Counted from the first letter of the stretch, positions 26,047 to 38,370 are shown. The stretch: DNA of 64,000 nucleotides from Apiospora phragmitis (GCA_038363925.1 JAQQWL010000015.1:1550001-1614000); one strand, 5' to 3'. Translations and numbers: made by a program. The notes: generated from the letters alone by a model not told the origin.

Positions 26047-26917
26047 CCACGGAGGAGGGGGGAGGGAAATCACGCGTCAACTTTGAGAGTTTTTATTGTA
26101 TTTAAGTTTTTGGGGCGGAGATGGAGTAGAACCGGTGGGACATCACACCAGCAAACTTCTGCGACCCATCTCGTGATAACTGCCCAAAAAAAGGGGGGAA
26201 AGCAGTGGCAGCGCATAACAACCTTATTCGGTGTCATACCATGATAATGATGACGTCTTGCTTAGGAATGAATAAATGCAGGAGTTATTATGTATTACGT
26301 GGTATGTGCTCTGCTGTCGCTATATTGGAGCAGTTGAAGGAGGCAAGAGTAATAATACATGCAAGCGTAGGAAGATCGTAGGTTAGAGTGTAAGCCACAT
26401 GTGGCTGGACAAAGGTAAACTGTGGCTCAAGCTCCATCCAGTAAAGTTCCCTTGGAGCTGGGTACTCGCTGTAGGTAGCGTACCTACCCAAGGTTCTAAT
26501 CGGCGGGAGAATGCAATTGCTGGCTGGCGCGTTCTGGTCGGTCGTGATGCGCTGAGGGCGAGCAGAGCCAGCCTGAGACTAATATTATTGAATACATAAG
26601 CATCAAACTTCCCACCAACGGATTGGGCAGAGGGCGCAATTTTCGCACCCATCCATCTCGATCCTTTTCTTTCCTTGATTCTTGTTTTTCCCTCAAAATT
26701 TGTATTTCCCCTTCACTTCCAGCAATGTCACGTCACTAAATCAATGACCAACAACACATCCCACGATAGGTGCTCCCATCGGCACGCATTGGATCTCATC
26801 GTCCCATTCCGTCGACTGAGCTGAGTTTAGCTCCATTCGCTGGCAACGCAACATTCCAGTGAATGCAAACTACCCAAACCGACACGCAAACAATTCTGAA
26901 CCCAATATTCACTCGCC
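26047..26917. other. Spacer and IES1 promoter
   Basis: No supportable gene. The right half is C/T-rich on the plus strand from about 26,640 and precedes the IES1 ATG. Confidence 0.5.
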
Positions 26918-29056
26918 ATGGACGCCAGCGATAATGGCGACCAAAGCCCCGCCTCGTCTCGGGCGAGCAGTCCTGGTCGCTACCGTTCCTCCAAACCCCG
27001 GTACGACAGCGACAACGACAACGACAACGACAACACCAACGTAGCAGATTCGAGCATGGTCGACACCACGACTCGTCCCTCCAAGACGGCCAGGTCGCGC
27101 AAGTCCCAGTCCAATGCCGCCGGCGCTGCTCGCGATGCTCGCGATGCCGGCTTGCAGACCATCGGCAAGATTCGACATCTCAAGAAGGAGGATGGCGAGC
27201 CACTATGGCGCAAAGACATCCAATACGACTTCCTCCGCGCCGTCTTCGACAACGAGCGCAAGGTCTTCACCAACAGCTACGACCTGACCCAGACGGAGAA
27301 GCAGACCTTTGCCGACTTGTACATCGACACAATGGCTAGGAGCAGCAAGACGAGCAAGGTCCTTCGCGACAAACTGCTTAGTGATCGGGAGGCCGCGAAG
27401 AGTATGGCTATGGTCTGTCTGTTAGTCAACGTTGGTCGTATGAATACCACCTTGAACTGTACGTCGCCCTCGTGGCCCCCCTTGCCCTCTATTACCTGCA
27501 ATCTTAACACTAACCTCTGTCTACTGCTAGTCTTCCCTGAAATGCGAGCCCAGCTTCGCACCTACCATGCCATCCCCTCTCTCCAGGCCTATCAGGACGC
27601 CACTGCATACAAACAACTGCAGGATGCTCCTCGCCTGAAGTCCATCCTCAAGGGCGCTGCCGAAGACAGACCCGAGCCTCACCATCTCAATGACTTCAAG
27701 GATCTCGATGTCCCGCGAACAAACCCGGTCAACTTGATATTCCTCATCTGCAGTTCGGCACCACACATCGCCGAACTGCACTTCCCGAGCGATGGCGAGT
27801 TCCACGACTTGATTATGAAGACCAACTTCACTAGTCACTCTCGTGCCAACGCTTTTCTGTGGCTCATGTGGTTCTACCTAGAATCAGACTTCACGGAAGA
27901 AGGATGTGACGAGAATCCATTTGGTGCTGGCGTGGTGTACGACTCGGATCTGTCAAATCAAGGGGTGCCCAAGTTGGCCCCCATGACACCCGAAGAGGAA
28001 GACCAGGAGAACATTGACCCTCAGACAGAGATCGACTTTGGTCGCGAGAAGCAAGCCCATCGAGCTAAAATCATTGCCGCCGATGCTCAGTATGCCCAAG
28101 ACCACCAGCCAAGCAAACGTGCTGTAGCCAGAGGCAAACTTCTCGGCGACGAAGGGACTTCTGCCGCAATACTGCCACGGATCAGGCCCTCAAAGCACGA
28201 GTCCGACCTCGATAGTACGAGATCGACTCCGCCCCCCAGGGCACTCGCTCGTCATCTGGCCGGCGCCGGTGGCGGCAGGCGAGGAACAGGATCTCTTAAG
28301 TACCAGATTTACGAAGCTTCCTCTCCCGCCGCGCCCGGATCTGGAGCGCTCGACGGTGTAGTGCCACGTAAGCCGCGGCCGCCTACTGCCCATCAGCTTG
28401 CTGTGGAGCACAATCGGAACCAACGCGTCGAGTACATCCTGGATCGAGGCCTTAGGAAGGCCCACCATAGAGCTCGGAAGGCTCGCCGACAAGAAGGCGG
28501 CATCATTCGCGCAATCAAACGCCTCGATACCATGGCGGATCCGTTTGTGGATAGCGACGAGGAAGAATTCAGATATGCCATGGACAAGTCCCTACCGTAC
28601 CGCGGCCGGGGCTTTGGTGGTCTTTGTCAGCTCACATCAGAGCCGGACGACTTCGGTGAGGAGTTTGTGTCCCACGTTTCGGCTTTCCGACGCGCAGGCC
28701 GGCGCCTTTCGCGATGGGAAGCGCCTGAATACTTCAACCGCGGTGCGGTTCGCCCCTTCAGAATGCACCGCACGGCTATTGGCGGCACGCCAGACATGAA
28801 TGGGGAGTATGCCGAAGGGAGCGAAAGAGCCGAGTTTGGCGAGAAAGGAAAGTCTCGTACGAATGGCACGCCTAACGGCGACGTCACCATGGAAGACGCC
28901 GACGACCTTGACGATATGGATAAGGAGCTCCTCGGCCTTGCTAGTGGTGCCGAGGAGGGCGACGGCGGCAAGGATGATGACGACGATGAAGAGCTTGACG
29001 ATGTGGATAAGACTTTGCTGGGTCTGGCAGATGATGACACGGATTCTGATGGTTAG
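26918..29056 (+). CDS. IES1: INO80 complex subunit Ies1-like protein
   Basis: Ies1 is a fungal accessory subunit of the INO80 chromatin remodeller in the nucleus. Two exons, 26918-27458 and 27531-29056, give 688 residues. The conserved block runs from RHLKKEDGEPLWRKDIQYDF through FADLYIDTMARSSKTSKVL, VCLLVNVGRMNTTLN, FPEMRAQLRTYHAIPSLQ and NAFLWLMWFYLESDFTEEG (about residues 85-330). N- and C-termini are low-complexity and charged; the end is Asp/Glu-rich with DDMDKELLGLA and DDVDKTLLGLA repeats. The 72-nt intron (GTACGT donor, CTAG acceptor) has no in-frame stop, so the unspliced reading stays open. Splicing gives LNFFPEMR, which fits the conserved block better. The identification rests on remembered similarity of that block to fungal Ies1, and the subunit name is less certain than the gene itself. 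Confidence 0.78.
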   Translation: MDASDNGDQSPASSRASSPGRYRSSKPRYDSDNDNDNDNTNVADSSMVDTTTRPSKTARSRKSQSNAAGAARDARDAGLQTIGKIRHLKKEDGEPLWRKDIQYDFLRAVFDNERKVFTNSYDLTQTEKQTFADLYIDTMARSSKTSKVLRDKLLSDREAAKSMAMVCLLVNVGRMNTTLNCTSPSWPPLPSITCNLNTNLCLLLVFPEMRAQLRTYHAIPSLQAYQDATAYKQLQDAPRLKSILKGAAEDRPEPHHLNDFKDLDVPRTNPVNLIFLICSSAPHIAELHFPSDGEFHDLIMKTNFTSHSRANAFLWLMWFYLESDFTEEGCDENPFGAGVVYDSDLSNQGVPKLAPMTPEEEDQENIDPQTEIDFGREKQAHRAKIIAADAQYAQDHQPSKRAVARGKLLGDEGTSAAILPRIRPSKHESDLDSTRSTPPPRALARHLAGAGGGRRGTGSLKYQIYEASSPAAPGSGALDGVVPRKPRPPTAHQLAVEHNRNQRVEYILDRGLRKAHHRARKARRQEGGIIRAIKRLDTMADPFVDSDEEEFRYAMDKSLPYRGRGFGGLCQLTSEPDDFGEEFVSHVSAFRRAGRRLSRWEAPEYFNRGAVRPFRMHRTAIGGTPDMNGEYAEGSERAEFGEKGKSRTNGTPNGDVTMEDADDLDDMDKELLGLASGAEEGDGGKDDDDDEELDDVDKTLLGLADDDTDSDG

Positions 29057-30773
29057 GTGGTATGGCTCCCTCCGCCAACGTCTGCCAGACTATCTTAGCT
29101 GGAAACCCTACTAGAGCTTAAGGTGACGACACCTTTGTGATGGGTTTGATCCATAGTGTCTGTGATCTTGTGTAATTGGCTCGGTTCCGGCGAAGTACGG
29201 GTTCGCAACAAATGTGGTCTGGGATTATATGAAGGGCGAGTCAGTGCGAGACCGCAGACGGACCTCGCGCTGTATCAGATGAGTGTTGTTATTTCATTGT
29301 CATTTTATTAGGAGACGTGCAACCTTTGCGAGAGGAAAGGGGGCTGTTTTCGTCAGGGGCCAAAAGAATGGGCGGCGTTGGGCGTCTAGGCGGCTTTGTT
29401 TTTTCTAGCCCTTTTTCTTCAGCTTGTTACTGTACGAATATGATATGCCCCAAAAAGGGGATACCGATAGACTGGATGGGTGGGTGGTGGTATATGGGGT
29501 AGACAAGGCAAGATATAGTCGTCGTCGTCTACCTGCTACCAACCCGATTCACTAATATGAGCGTCTACTTGCTATGCTACGTTGAGAAGCTTTTCGCCCT
29601 TTGATTGATGACATAAGTATCTCTATGAACTGTGCTGTGTGGCGTTGGAGTTGATGATTATATAACACAAAAGGGACCTGACTGAATAGCAATGATTGCC
29701 CACCGGTGTTTGCCTAAATGCTTATATCCCTCCACATATCCAGTCGTGGGGTTCTCCTCTCGACTCCATGGCGAATCTGCTGCGTTCGGGAGGTGGTGGT
29801 CGTTGGAAAGTCTCCTTGTATCTATCTCCCAGTTCCGCGTATAGAGACGGGTGCGATCTTCACAACATCAGGCAGTAGTCTAATAAGGGGTTGGTGCTTT
29901 TGTCTGCATCCGTTGCGAGTATCTATCTTCGTGTTGTTGAGGTTTTGGGATCAGAAATTACGTACAGTTCATCATCGTGGGCTTGGGGGATAACTGTTCG
30001 TTCCAAGTCCCAGTCTTGCAGTGGCTTAGCTAACAGTGACATGATCAATATGGGATACGTAGGCAGCAAGCAGCGGAGCAGGTAGCACTTTCTAACTAAT
30101 TTTCGTGTTATCATTCTTCCGGATGGGCGTGCACCGTGGCTGCTCTCATTACATGGTGGTGATATGATAGTAATTAGTGCGTCGTCTTCAGCCCCGAGAA
30201 AGCAATGGCCGCCTCTGGGTGTGCGCAAACAGGCAAAACGTACCAGCCGATGACGAGAAGGGCATTCTCTCCCCTCCCGCAGAGTCAAAGATAGATGTGG
30301 CAGAGCTGTTAGCGACCGAATGGCTGACTGGCAACAATCTACTATCTCTATCGAGCCGCCAGTGTTGTCATTCAAGTAGTTGTGAGAGAGAACTGGAAAT
30401 TAAGTGTATCCATTTGATTCATTCGTAAAAGCGTCTTATTCAGTACAAAAGAGCAGTTTATTTCATTGCTCGTTGCCCCATGTTTGACCACTAACCCCCC
30501 TCCCCCTTCCTCCTAATCGTTACTAGCAATAGCTATTATACGTATAACACATCCATTGTGTGATGACATAATGTGTGTGGCGTGCGTGCGTGCGTTTGCG
30601 CATGGCCTTTTTTTTTTCTTAAGAGAAAAAAATGATTAAAAAAAAGGCCAGCTTCCCGGAACGTGACTCGTTTTCGCTTAATGACACCACCACCGGCGGG
30701 GACCTCCTTTCTAGGGGTATTGGAAGGCATATTGGGCTTCCTCGACGACTGGCGAATCGGCTTGGTCGTATCC
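29057..30773. other. Spacer between convergent IES1 and the RhoGAP gene
   Basis: No supportable gene. It should hold both 3' UTRs, and an A/T-tract inverted repeat lies at 30604-30649. Confidence 0.5.
30604..30649. repeat. GGCC-T(n)/A(n)-GGCC inverted repeat
   Basis: GGCC followed by ten Ts (30604-30617) faces eight As followed by GGCC (30638-30649), with a CTTAAG-containing centre. It can form a hairpin on either strand. It lies about 125-170 nt past the RhoGAP stop codon, so it is probably in that gene's 3' UTR. Confidence 0.8.
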
Positions 30774-33462
30774 CTAATCGTCCATAGGCGCGTCGACCAG
30801 CGTGACCCCCTGCTGCTTCTCTAGTTTCTCTTCGCCGACGGTTGGCTCCACCGGCGTTACTCTCCGGCCCCGCTCGAACCGGACGCTGTTGCGGCCGAGG
30901 CTGCTCAGGCTGCTGCGCTTGGTATCAACGGGACTGCCCTGGCTGCCCTCCTCTGATGGCGCGTCTCCATTCGGCTCAGTGGAAGGTGCCGAGCCCGCAC
31001 TGTCTGGGACTTCCAGACTGTCTCTCTTGATGGTGCCGTTCAGGCTGGCCATGCTCGACCGGCCGTGTCGCTCACTGGTGGATGTCGGGCTGGTTTGAAT
31101 AGGGAAGCGGGTTTCGGGGCCTCCAGTACTGCGGTCACGTCGGTGGCGCGGGCTTGGTGCAGGACTTGTGGCCCGGCTGCGGCCACGGTCACCGGTAGTG
31201 CCGACCTTCTCTAGCAGAGCGCGTTGCCGTTCTTCCATGTGGGCACGACGGTTGCTCTCGTCCGTGCTGATAGCACGCGGGCGGTTGTTGTTGGCCGTGA
31301 CCGATCCCGAGTGGGACAGAGACGACATGCGCTTCAGTGCCGAAAAGATGGCCGTCTTGTGCGCGAACAAGTCACGCACCAGTCGCTGAGAGTGCTTCTC
31401 CTCCAGAGTTAAAGACGACTGGGTGCGAGGCCGGATGATGCATGTCGCAAGCGATGCGGCCAGTGTCTGGACATATTGGTCGTCGGCCGAAGTCAGATCA
31501 ATGAGGCGGGTGAAATGGTTCATGCAAGCATCCAAGGTAGCAATGTTGGTAAGACGAAGTTGCGATAGAGTCTGCTGCAGGACGCCAACACGAGCATCGT
31601 CCGCAGTGTCTGCTACCGTAGGCGTTGTGTAGATTGTTCGCACAATCTCGTACACGTGAGATGAGACCAGGGAATCTGGGCAACAATTAGTATACAGTTC
31701 GAAAATGTTTGCGCCAATACAATGACTTACCAGGCAGCTCGAGCAGATAGAGTTTCAAGACGTTGGCAACCGTGGGGACATCAAACTCGGCAATGTCTTC
31801 TGGGGTGAAGGGCTTGCCATTGTTGATCTTGTTCCGTAGCTTGTGAGTCTGAGCCAGTGGCACGTCAATCAGCCATACGCCCCTCCTTGCCTCGTCGCCT
31901 TCGAGATCCGGGTAGTGGTGATCCAGGTAGGTCAAGAGGGTTGTCACAATGATGGGTACGCGCTTCTTGTCCGCCCGTGCGCGTGCCTCGAGGTCGACAC
32001 CGAAGGTTTGCTCGTCAACCCTGTTGTAGTAGTTCTCGTACGTAACAACCTTGGGAGCAAAGCTACCCGTGCGGTAGTTCTCAAGCAGGTATCGCAGATC
32101 CCCCATCGGCTGCACTGTTTCCTGGTACAGTACCATGCGGTCTACCGTTGACTGGAGACTGGGAATAACGTTGCCGATCGTTCCCGAAAAGTCCAGAACG
32201 ACCGTCTTGATAGCCTTGAGCCTGTCCAACTCGCATCGCTCGAGGAATTTGAGGTGCACGAAGATGGACTCCTCGAGATCACAGCGCATCTCATCCAGCT
32301 TCTGCACACTGGCCTTGTACTTGTCATCGGTTTCCTTGGCCTCGCGGCGCAACTTCTCGGCCGGTGTTTTCGTTAGGGTGTTGGTTACCGAGAACGTTCC
32401 ATCCCTGGAGATATTCGCTCACCGCACCAACCACGGGGGAGTCGGTGCCATCTTGTGATGTGGGCAGCGAGAAGGTTCGCGACACGGGGGTCTTCTTCTC
32501 CGGAACACCAGAAATCTGGAAGGCCTGGGGTCGCCACTGGTAGAAGAGCCTAGAGCTGTTGGCGAATGTGCTACCGACGTTGCCCACCAGTCGCAAGAAT
32601 CCATTAGAAATCAGGTCCTGACCGATGCGCTCGGCGTAGCTAACACTTGTGCAATCCATATGTCGTTGCAGATACTCGACGATATCGGAACCGGCGGAGG
32701 TGTTTTGGTAGGTCCCCAAGATGGGCACCTTCGTCTCGCCCATTTTGATCGTGTTGAGCATGTGCTCAATGATCTTCTTGACCTGCTCTTTCTGGTACGT
32801 CTCGTCGCCGATCTCGAAAATCTCGTCTTCGTCTTCCTTCTCCTCATCCTTTTGGACCTTGATCTCGGGAATGTTCTGCTTGGGGCTGTTCTCGGCGTCC
32901 TGGAAGGCCATCTTGTTCTCTTCTTCAAGGTCTTCCACCAACCGGCATTTGTTAAAATAGTTGCTGCGCAGCTTCTTCACCACTTCGGCCTGGCGGTCGT
33001 GGGCCTTCAAGCGCGACTGCAGCTCGTCTTGGGAGTCCTGGAGTCGCTGCTCGTGCGCGTCGCACCACCTCGAGAAGGGGTTCACGACCAGGTCCCGGAT
33101 GCTCTGGGCGATCTTCTTGTGGTTCTTGGCGGCATCCTCCATCTCGGTCCGCACGCCATCGTAGGCTTTCCGTACGCTGGCGCCATCGTCTTTGGAGAAA
33201 CCGCCGGCAATCTTGTCGGCGGCGGGCGCAATGTCGCCTAGTCGCTGGCCGTAGGCTTCTTCGGCTTCGGCTCGCATGCGGGCAATGGTCAGGACTTGGC
33301 GATCCTCCTGCACGCCCTGCTGCAGCTTGCTGAACAAGACGCCCAGTCCTGTTGGGAAAGGGTGGTAAGTAACAAGGTCAGAGAGGGTTGGGTTCGGGTT
33401 ATGCATCGGCTCTTACCTGCAGCATAGTCTGGCGTCCAGAAGGAATCTGTGAAACTCGGCAT
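30774..33462 (-). CDS. F-BAR/DEP/RhoGAP-domain protein (Rgd2-like), one apparent frameshift
   Basis: Proteins of this layout bind membranes through F-BAR and regulate Rho-family GTPases at sites of polarised growth. Three exons: 33462-33417, 33348-31731 and 31675-30774, about 854 residues corrected. The start MPSFTDSFWTPDYAAG leads into the FCH/F-BAR domain (LGVLFSKLQQGVQEDRQVL, KNHKKIAQSI). A DEP-like insert follows (GSDIVEYLQRHMDC, ISNGFLRLVG), then the second F-BAR half (AEKLRREAKETDDKY) and a RhoGAP domain (FGVDLEARA, VPIIVTTLLTYLDHHY, FDVPTVANVLKLYLLELP). The tail is Ser/Arg-rich. At 32367-32370 one extra base in an A run on the coding strand breaks the frame; removing it gives PNETPAEKLRREA. 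The canonical GxxRxSG arginine-finger motif is not visible (GVWLIDVP occupies its place). The flanking spacers place it alone. Confidence 0.87.
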
Positions 33463-36057
33463 GGTTGCGTTGGGTTGTGCGCGTCGCGACAATCGAAAGA
33501 ATCAAGGGCCAACGACGAGGTAGATCAAAGGGATATTATGTTTCGGCGGTGTCGATGCATCACCCAAATGAAGTCGGAATGGTAATGTGCCACGGATCGC
33601 TAGGTGGAAATCACAAAGAATCAAGAAAAGGACTTTGGCCGAACTAGTCACTGTGGTACACAATGAATGCAGCACGGCACGCGACGTCAGGTTGGAGGTC
33701 TGGTGGTGCCCAAGAATGAGAGAGAGTGGTACGAAAATTAGCCGACACAACAACAACCGACACTTCTAGAAACGAAGCTGTACAAAGCCAAAAAAAAAAT
33801 TGAAGGGCGTGACAACGTAGATAGCAGGGGGGGGTATTTTGATATAATACCCGTAAACCTAGGCCGTTTCTATGGAGAGAAGCCACTTGAAGGCCAGCCA
33901 AAATTAAACCATCTTGAGAATACGAGGCTGTGTTATGCGCTGCCTCCGGTCAGGGACTCCATTCTGCAACCAATTTTCCCAAGGTTCCCTCCCCCAATTC
34001 GACCAACGCCCTGTTCTACCCCTTCTGTGCTGCAGTAGCTCGGGGCCGCCGCCAAATGTTGCGCAGGGTCAACGCAGGCTGAGCATAAGGGCCTGTGCTA
34101 CAGTACCTCGCCAACGGGAGGGTGCGTGATTGGCTGAGCTGCCCTATTCTATTGGATGACGCTCCAAAGTCGCATCCTTGTTCGCTGTAGTAAGGCAGGT
34201 TTTTTTTCTTTCTTGATGTACATATCTTCTGGAACTACTCCGTACGCATGCATGTAATTCAGATGAAAAGAACGATTAGCAGAAGTCAATTTTACTTGCG
34301 GGATGCTGATAAGCCATTTCATTGATGATGCTTCTGCTCTTTCGTTCTACATAAGTGCAACATGGCCACTCACGGCGAAGATGGATAAGGCGGAACGGGA
34401 ACCCTTGCGACTGTGGCCCAGTCTTCTTCCTTGAGTCCCGACTCCTGACAGACCGACTGACAAGACATGATCGATCGTCCAGTCTCCTTATTTAGCACTT
34501 AGGTTTAATAGAGAAGGATTGCTGGGTGGTCCATAGGGGGGGTTTTCCATCCTCTTGCCCGATTCCATTGGCTTAGGCGCCGAGCGCCCTGAACTCAAAA
34601 AGTTTTCCCCAGAAGAGGGCGGCGTTTCATCTCATTTACTTGGCAGATCCCTGTGTTTTACTTTCCTGCGGCTCCTGCATATGAGCACTGAGCACTGAGC
34701 AGCAACCATCATCCCGCGTAGGCGCGTCTCAAGCCCCCCAAGAGATGACTCGTTGCCATTTAAACACTGAAACTTGTTAAATAACTTGACAGCCAGCTAA
34801 TTAAGTATGTAGACGACGAGATGCTGTGGAGATGACGTAGGCATACCGGCGGCCCGTGATCCAGTCACCAATGAATCTGGGTTGCAATGGACGAACGAGC
34901 CGATGCAATGCAACCCCAGTTCATCTGGTATTTGCAAACAGGCATCACGAATCGGTATATGAATTGTTTGTTTATTGCTCGAATTCAGATGCGAATCCTT
35001 CAGGACTCCAAGCAACACTTTTATCATATGTCATTGAAATTTCAGACTGTTCATGCAGTTTGGCATTGGAAAAAGTAAGTCGTAGCACACAGGACGCGGG
35101 CAGGGGTTTGGGGTTGTTGAATGTTCGGTAGGAAACAGGCGGCCCCCGGTATTCTTTTTGGGTGCCGACTCAGGGGCTTGGCAGGTACTCTCCCCTTTCT
35201 GAGTTAGTACAGTAAATGGGGCATACGACGGCACTTGTAGCCTGGTTATCTATATGGGATTTTGCTGAGCTGGTACCTGCCTATGTATATAGGAGTATGG
35301 TTTAATGTCAGCCAGATTATGAAGATGCAATGAAGAAGTCCATTGATATGTGTAATTGACTCTCATGTGCCTGATCCGATGGCTTGTTACTTGGCTGAGG
35401 TGCATAGTGCATGGCATGCCTGGAGATCTCTCAGATCCAGAGTACTAGTAGAGTAATAAGGCCCCAAAAATAGCTCATGTGTAATCTTATGAAGTATGTA
35501 AACGGTTTATGTTCGTGAAGCGACCGACGGAGTAGCTGGATAACCGGCAGCGGATTGAATGGCGGAAATTGGTGATCACTGTGGTGCCTCCACGGAGCAG
35601 TCAAGCTGCGGAGTAGTCCTCCTAGACCATGACAAGTTCACGTCGCGGCCCTCTCCATATTTGATTCAGCCGCCAAACACCAAAGGCTGTTTATGGATTC
35701 CGAGTAGCCGTTAAGAGCGACCCAGAATTCCCCAGGTTCGTCGTTCGGCTGAGATAGTACATGTCAGCTGAGCAGTTGTACGGAGTAGAGTCAAGCTGTA
35801 TCCAAGCTTACCACTGACCTGGCAACCTACAGCGCCTAGTCATTCGGGATCTAGCGGGGCGGGCCAGGTGGACCTGGCTCGTCACAAGCTACCTCAGCTA
35901 TCCGTGGTTGACCTACGTGATAAGCAACCTCGGAGCTTGGCTTACAAATGTATCAAATCATCTGTCCTGCAACAACAACAACCATTTTCCTTCTTTCATC
36001 AGTACCTACTTAAACAATTTGCAAGGGGCTCTCGATAGAGCTTGCGTAGTGCGTCTC
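33463..36057. other. Long spacer between divergent RhoGAP and dipeptidase genes
   Basis: No supportable gene in about 2.6 kb. The two promoters must lie near the ends. A short GAGCACT tandem occurs near 34,685. Composition is mixed with T-rich tracts. Confidence 0.5.
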
Positions 36058-37679
36058 ATGTATGAGAAACTCCCAGGCAAGGATGTCGAGCCGGAGGACG
36101 AGAAGCCCACCCGGCCTCGTCCTCACTCTCGGGTCCTGGCAGCTTTCTTCATAGCCCTGATATGCTTCGGGACTCTGCTGCATCCCGTGTCTCGCTCCTA
36201 CCATCCGGCCTGCAAGGCTTACGGCCACCTCCGGCCCAAGAACGTCGAGGAACGCGTCCGCAAGATCCTGACCTCGACGCCATTGATAGGTGCTGCTGCC
36301 TCTCCTTTTCCCCATCTTGCACAGTTGAAGGCCGGTGATCGAAAATATGAATATCGAACATATATACCATCATGATAGAAAGCGAATCTAGATGACTAAC
36401 CCGAGCTTTCGCAGACGGTCATGATGACTTCCCCCTACTGGTCCGCTACATGTATGACAACCACATCTACAGCCCCAACTTCACCAAGCCCTTCAGCACC
36501 ACGGGCCTGCCCATGCACGTGGACTTGCCGCGCCTGCGCGCCGGCCTGAACGGCGGCGCCTTCTGGTCCGTCTACGCGCCGTGCCCGGCCAACGGCACCG
36601 ACTTCTCCGAGGCCAACTACCTGCCCATCGTGCAGTTCACGCTGCAGCAGATCGACATGATGACGCGGCTCACGGCGGCGTACCCGCGGGACTTCTCGGG
36701 CCTGCCCGACATCTCGTCGCGCTCGGCGGCCGAGGCCTTCAAGCAGGGCAAGCTCATCAGCCCGCTCGGGGTCGAGGGCCTGCACCAGATCGGCAACAGC
36801 GTCGCCACGCTGCGCCGCTTCCACGCCCTCGGCGTCCGCTACGCCACCCTGACGCACAACTGCCACAACGTCTTCGCCGACGCCGCCGTCCGCGAGTACC
36901 CAGATTTCGGCAAGGCGCCGCCCTTCCATGGCGGCGTCTCGGCCCTCGGCCGCGACCTGGTCAAGGAGATGAACCGCATCGGCATGCTGGTCGACCTGAG
37001 CCACGTGAGCGAGGACACCATGCTCGACGTCCTCGGCGGACGGCCCGAGAAGTGGGAGGGCAGTGCCGCGCCCGTCATGTTCAGCCACTCGTCCGCGTAT
37101 GCGCTATGCCCGCACCCGCGCAACGTGCCCGATGAAGTACTTGAGCTCGTGAAGAAGACCAACTCAATCGTGATGGGTAAGTTTGCATAATCTCGTATAT
37201 TCCATTGTGCAATTATAGAGACGGGCAGGGAGAACTACTACTATAAATGCTGACATCCTCCCGAAGTCAACTTCGCCCCCGACTTCATCTCTTGCATCGA
37301 CGAGGGCAACCCCAACGGCATCCCGACGCACTACCCGCCCAACTCGACCCTGGCCCAGGTCGCCAACCACATCACCTACATCGGCGAGTTGATCGGGTAC
37401 GACCACGTCGGCCTGGGCAGCGACTTCGACGGTATCATGTCGACGCCCGAGGGCCTGCCCGACGTCTCTGCCTACCCGGATCTCATTGCCGTGCTGCTGC
37501 ACCGCGGCGTCTCCGACGCAGACGCCGCCAAGATCGCTGGCGGTAACGTCTTGCGTGTCTGGGCCGATGCCGAGGCCGTCGCGGCGCGCATGCAGAGCGA
37601 GGGCGTGCAGCCCATGGAGGACGATTTGCCGAAGCTGAAGTTCGCGTCGCAGGGGTGGATCAATGGGTTCGAGGCTTGA
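36058..37679 (+). CDS. Membrane (renal-type) dipeptidase, peptidase family M19
   Basis: M19 enzymes are zinc metallopeptidases that hydrolyse dipeptides; fungal homologues are often type II membrane proteins. Three exons: 36058-36289, 36415-37176 and 37267-37679, 468 residues, intact. The N-terminus has a short cytosolic part and one hydrophobic segment (VLAAFFIALICFGTLL), which suggests a signal anchor. Metal and active-site motifs are visible: LIDGHDDFP (HxD, formed across the first splice), GVEGLHQIGNS (bridging Glu), LTHNCHN, DLSHVS, MFSHSSAYAL, HPRNVPD and HVGLGSDFDG. Exon 2 has nearly all codons ending in G or C, while exon 1 is mixed. The start at 36058 is chosen as the first ATG before the anchor. 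Confidence 0.92.
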
Positions 37680-38264
37680 TCGATTGAGGCGGTTCGGCTA
37701 TTAACCTCGGTCGGATCTGGATGAAGCAGCGTGAAGAAGAAGAAGAAGAAGTAGAGGGTAGTTCAGATTGTTTGTGTTACCATTCTGGGTATCTATGTAG
37801 TATAAACGATACGTCGTAGCCACTAGATTTGTTTAAATTGTCGAGAGATGGGCCCTTTAATTAACTATCCGATTACCTCTCAAGAGAGCAGACTACATCG
37901 AGCCTTGAGATTTTATCAACACGCTCTTTGAATTATTCTATTATTTCATCTAGGATCGTTCAATCAAGATGCTTTAGTAAGTGCCTGTCTGACCTATAGT
38001 GCGCGCGTCAGGCGCATAATCACCGTGATATGTCAAGGGCATGCATTTACCTCTCCCATGTAAGAAAGAAAGTCTCGCTAGATAGAGTAGAACCGTGAAA
38101 TCCGATCAGTAAATATTACACTTATTGCTCTACAGAGTTGTTTTCTTATTAGTTGATACTTTGAGTGGTGGTGCTATGCAATACTCTTACAGTGGTTTCA
38201 TTACCCACCATTGTCGCTCCACCGGGGAGTATACTAGTATGCTGATAGTTGGATGGTTCTTCAA
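37680..38264. other. Spacer between the dipeptidase and tRNA-Ser
   Basis: A/T-rich with a GAA/AGA-rich patch near 37,730. It should hold the dipeptidase 3' UTR and upstream region of the tRNA gene. No coding structure seen. Confidence 0.5.
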
Positions 38265-38370
38265 GGCGCTTTGGCGGAGTGGTTAACGCGATGCCCTGCT
38301 ATGTGGTCCATAGAGATACATAGGTTAGGCATTTCCTTCGGGAGCGCAGGTTCGAATCCTGCAGGCGTCG
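38265..38370 (+). tRNA. tRNA-Ser(GCT) with an intron
   Basis: A class II tRNA fold can be drawn. The acceptor GGCGCTT pairs with AGGCGTC using two G-U pairs, followed by discriminator G. The D arm begins TGGCGGAGTGG. The anticodon stem is ATGCC/GGCAT with loop CTGCTA-A and anticodon GCT at 38298-38300. The long variable arm has a TCC-TTCG-GGA hairpin, and the T arm is GCAGG-TTCGAAT-CCTGC. A 25-nt intron at 38302-38326 sits one base 3' of the anticodon, the canonical eukaryotic position. A T-rich tract follows, as expected for Pol III termination. Confidence 0.92.

Noticed and set aside
36435..37088. 217-codon minus-strand frame opposite dipeptidase exon 2
   Set aside because: It is a shadow of a high-GC3 exon. 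The plus strand carries the M19 active-site motifs.
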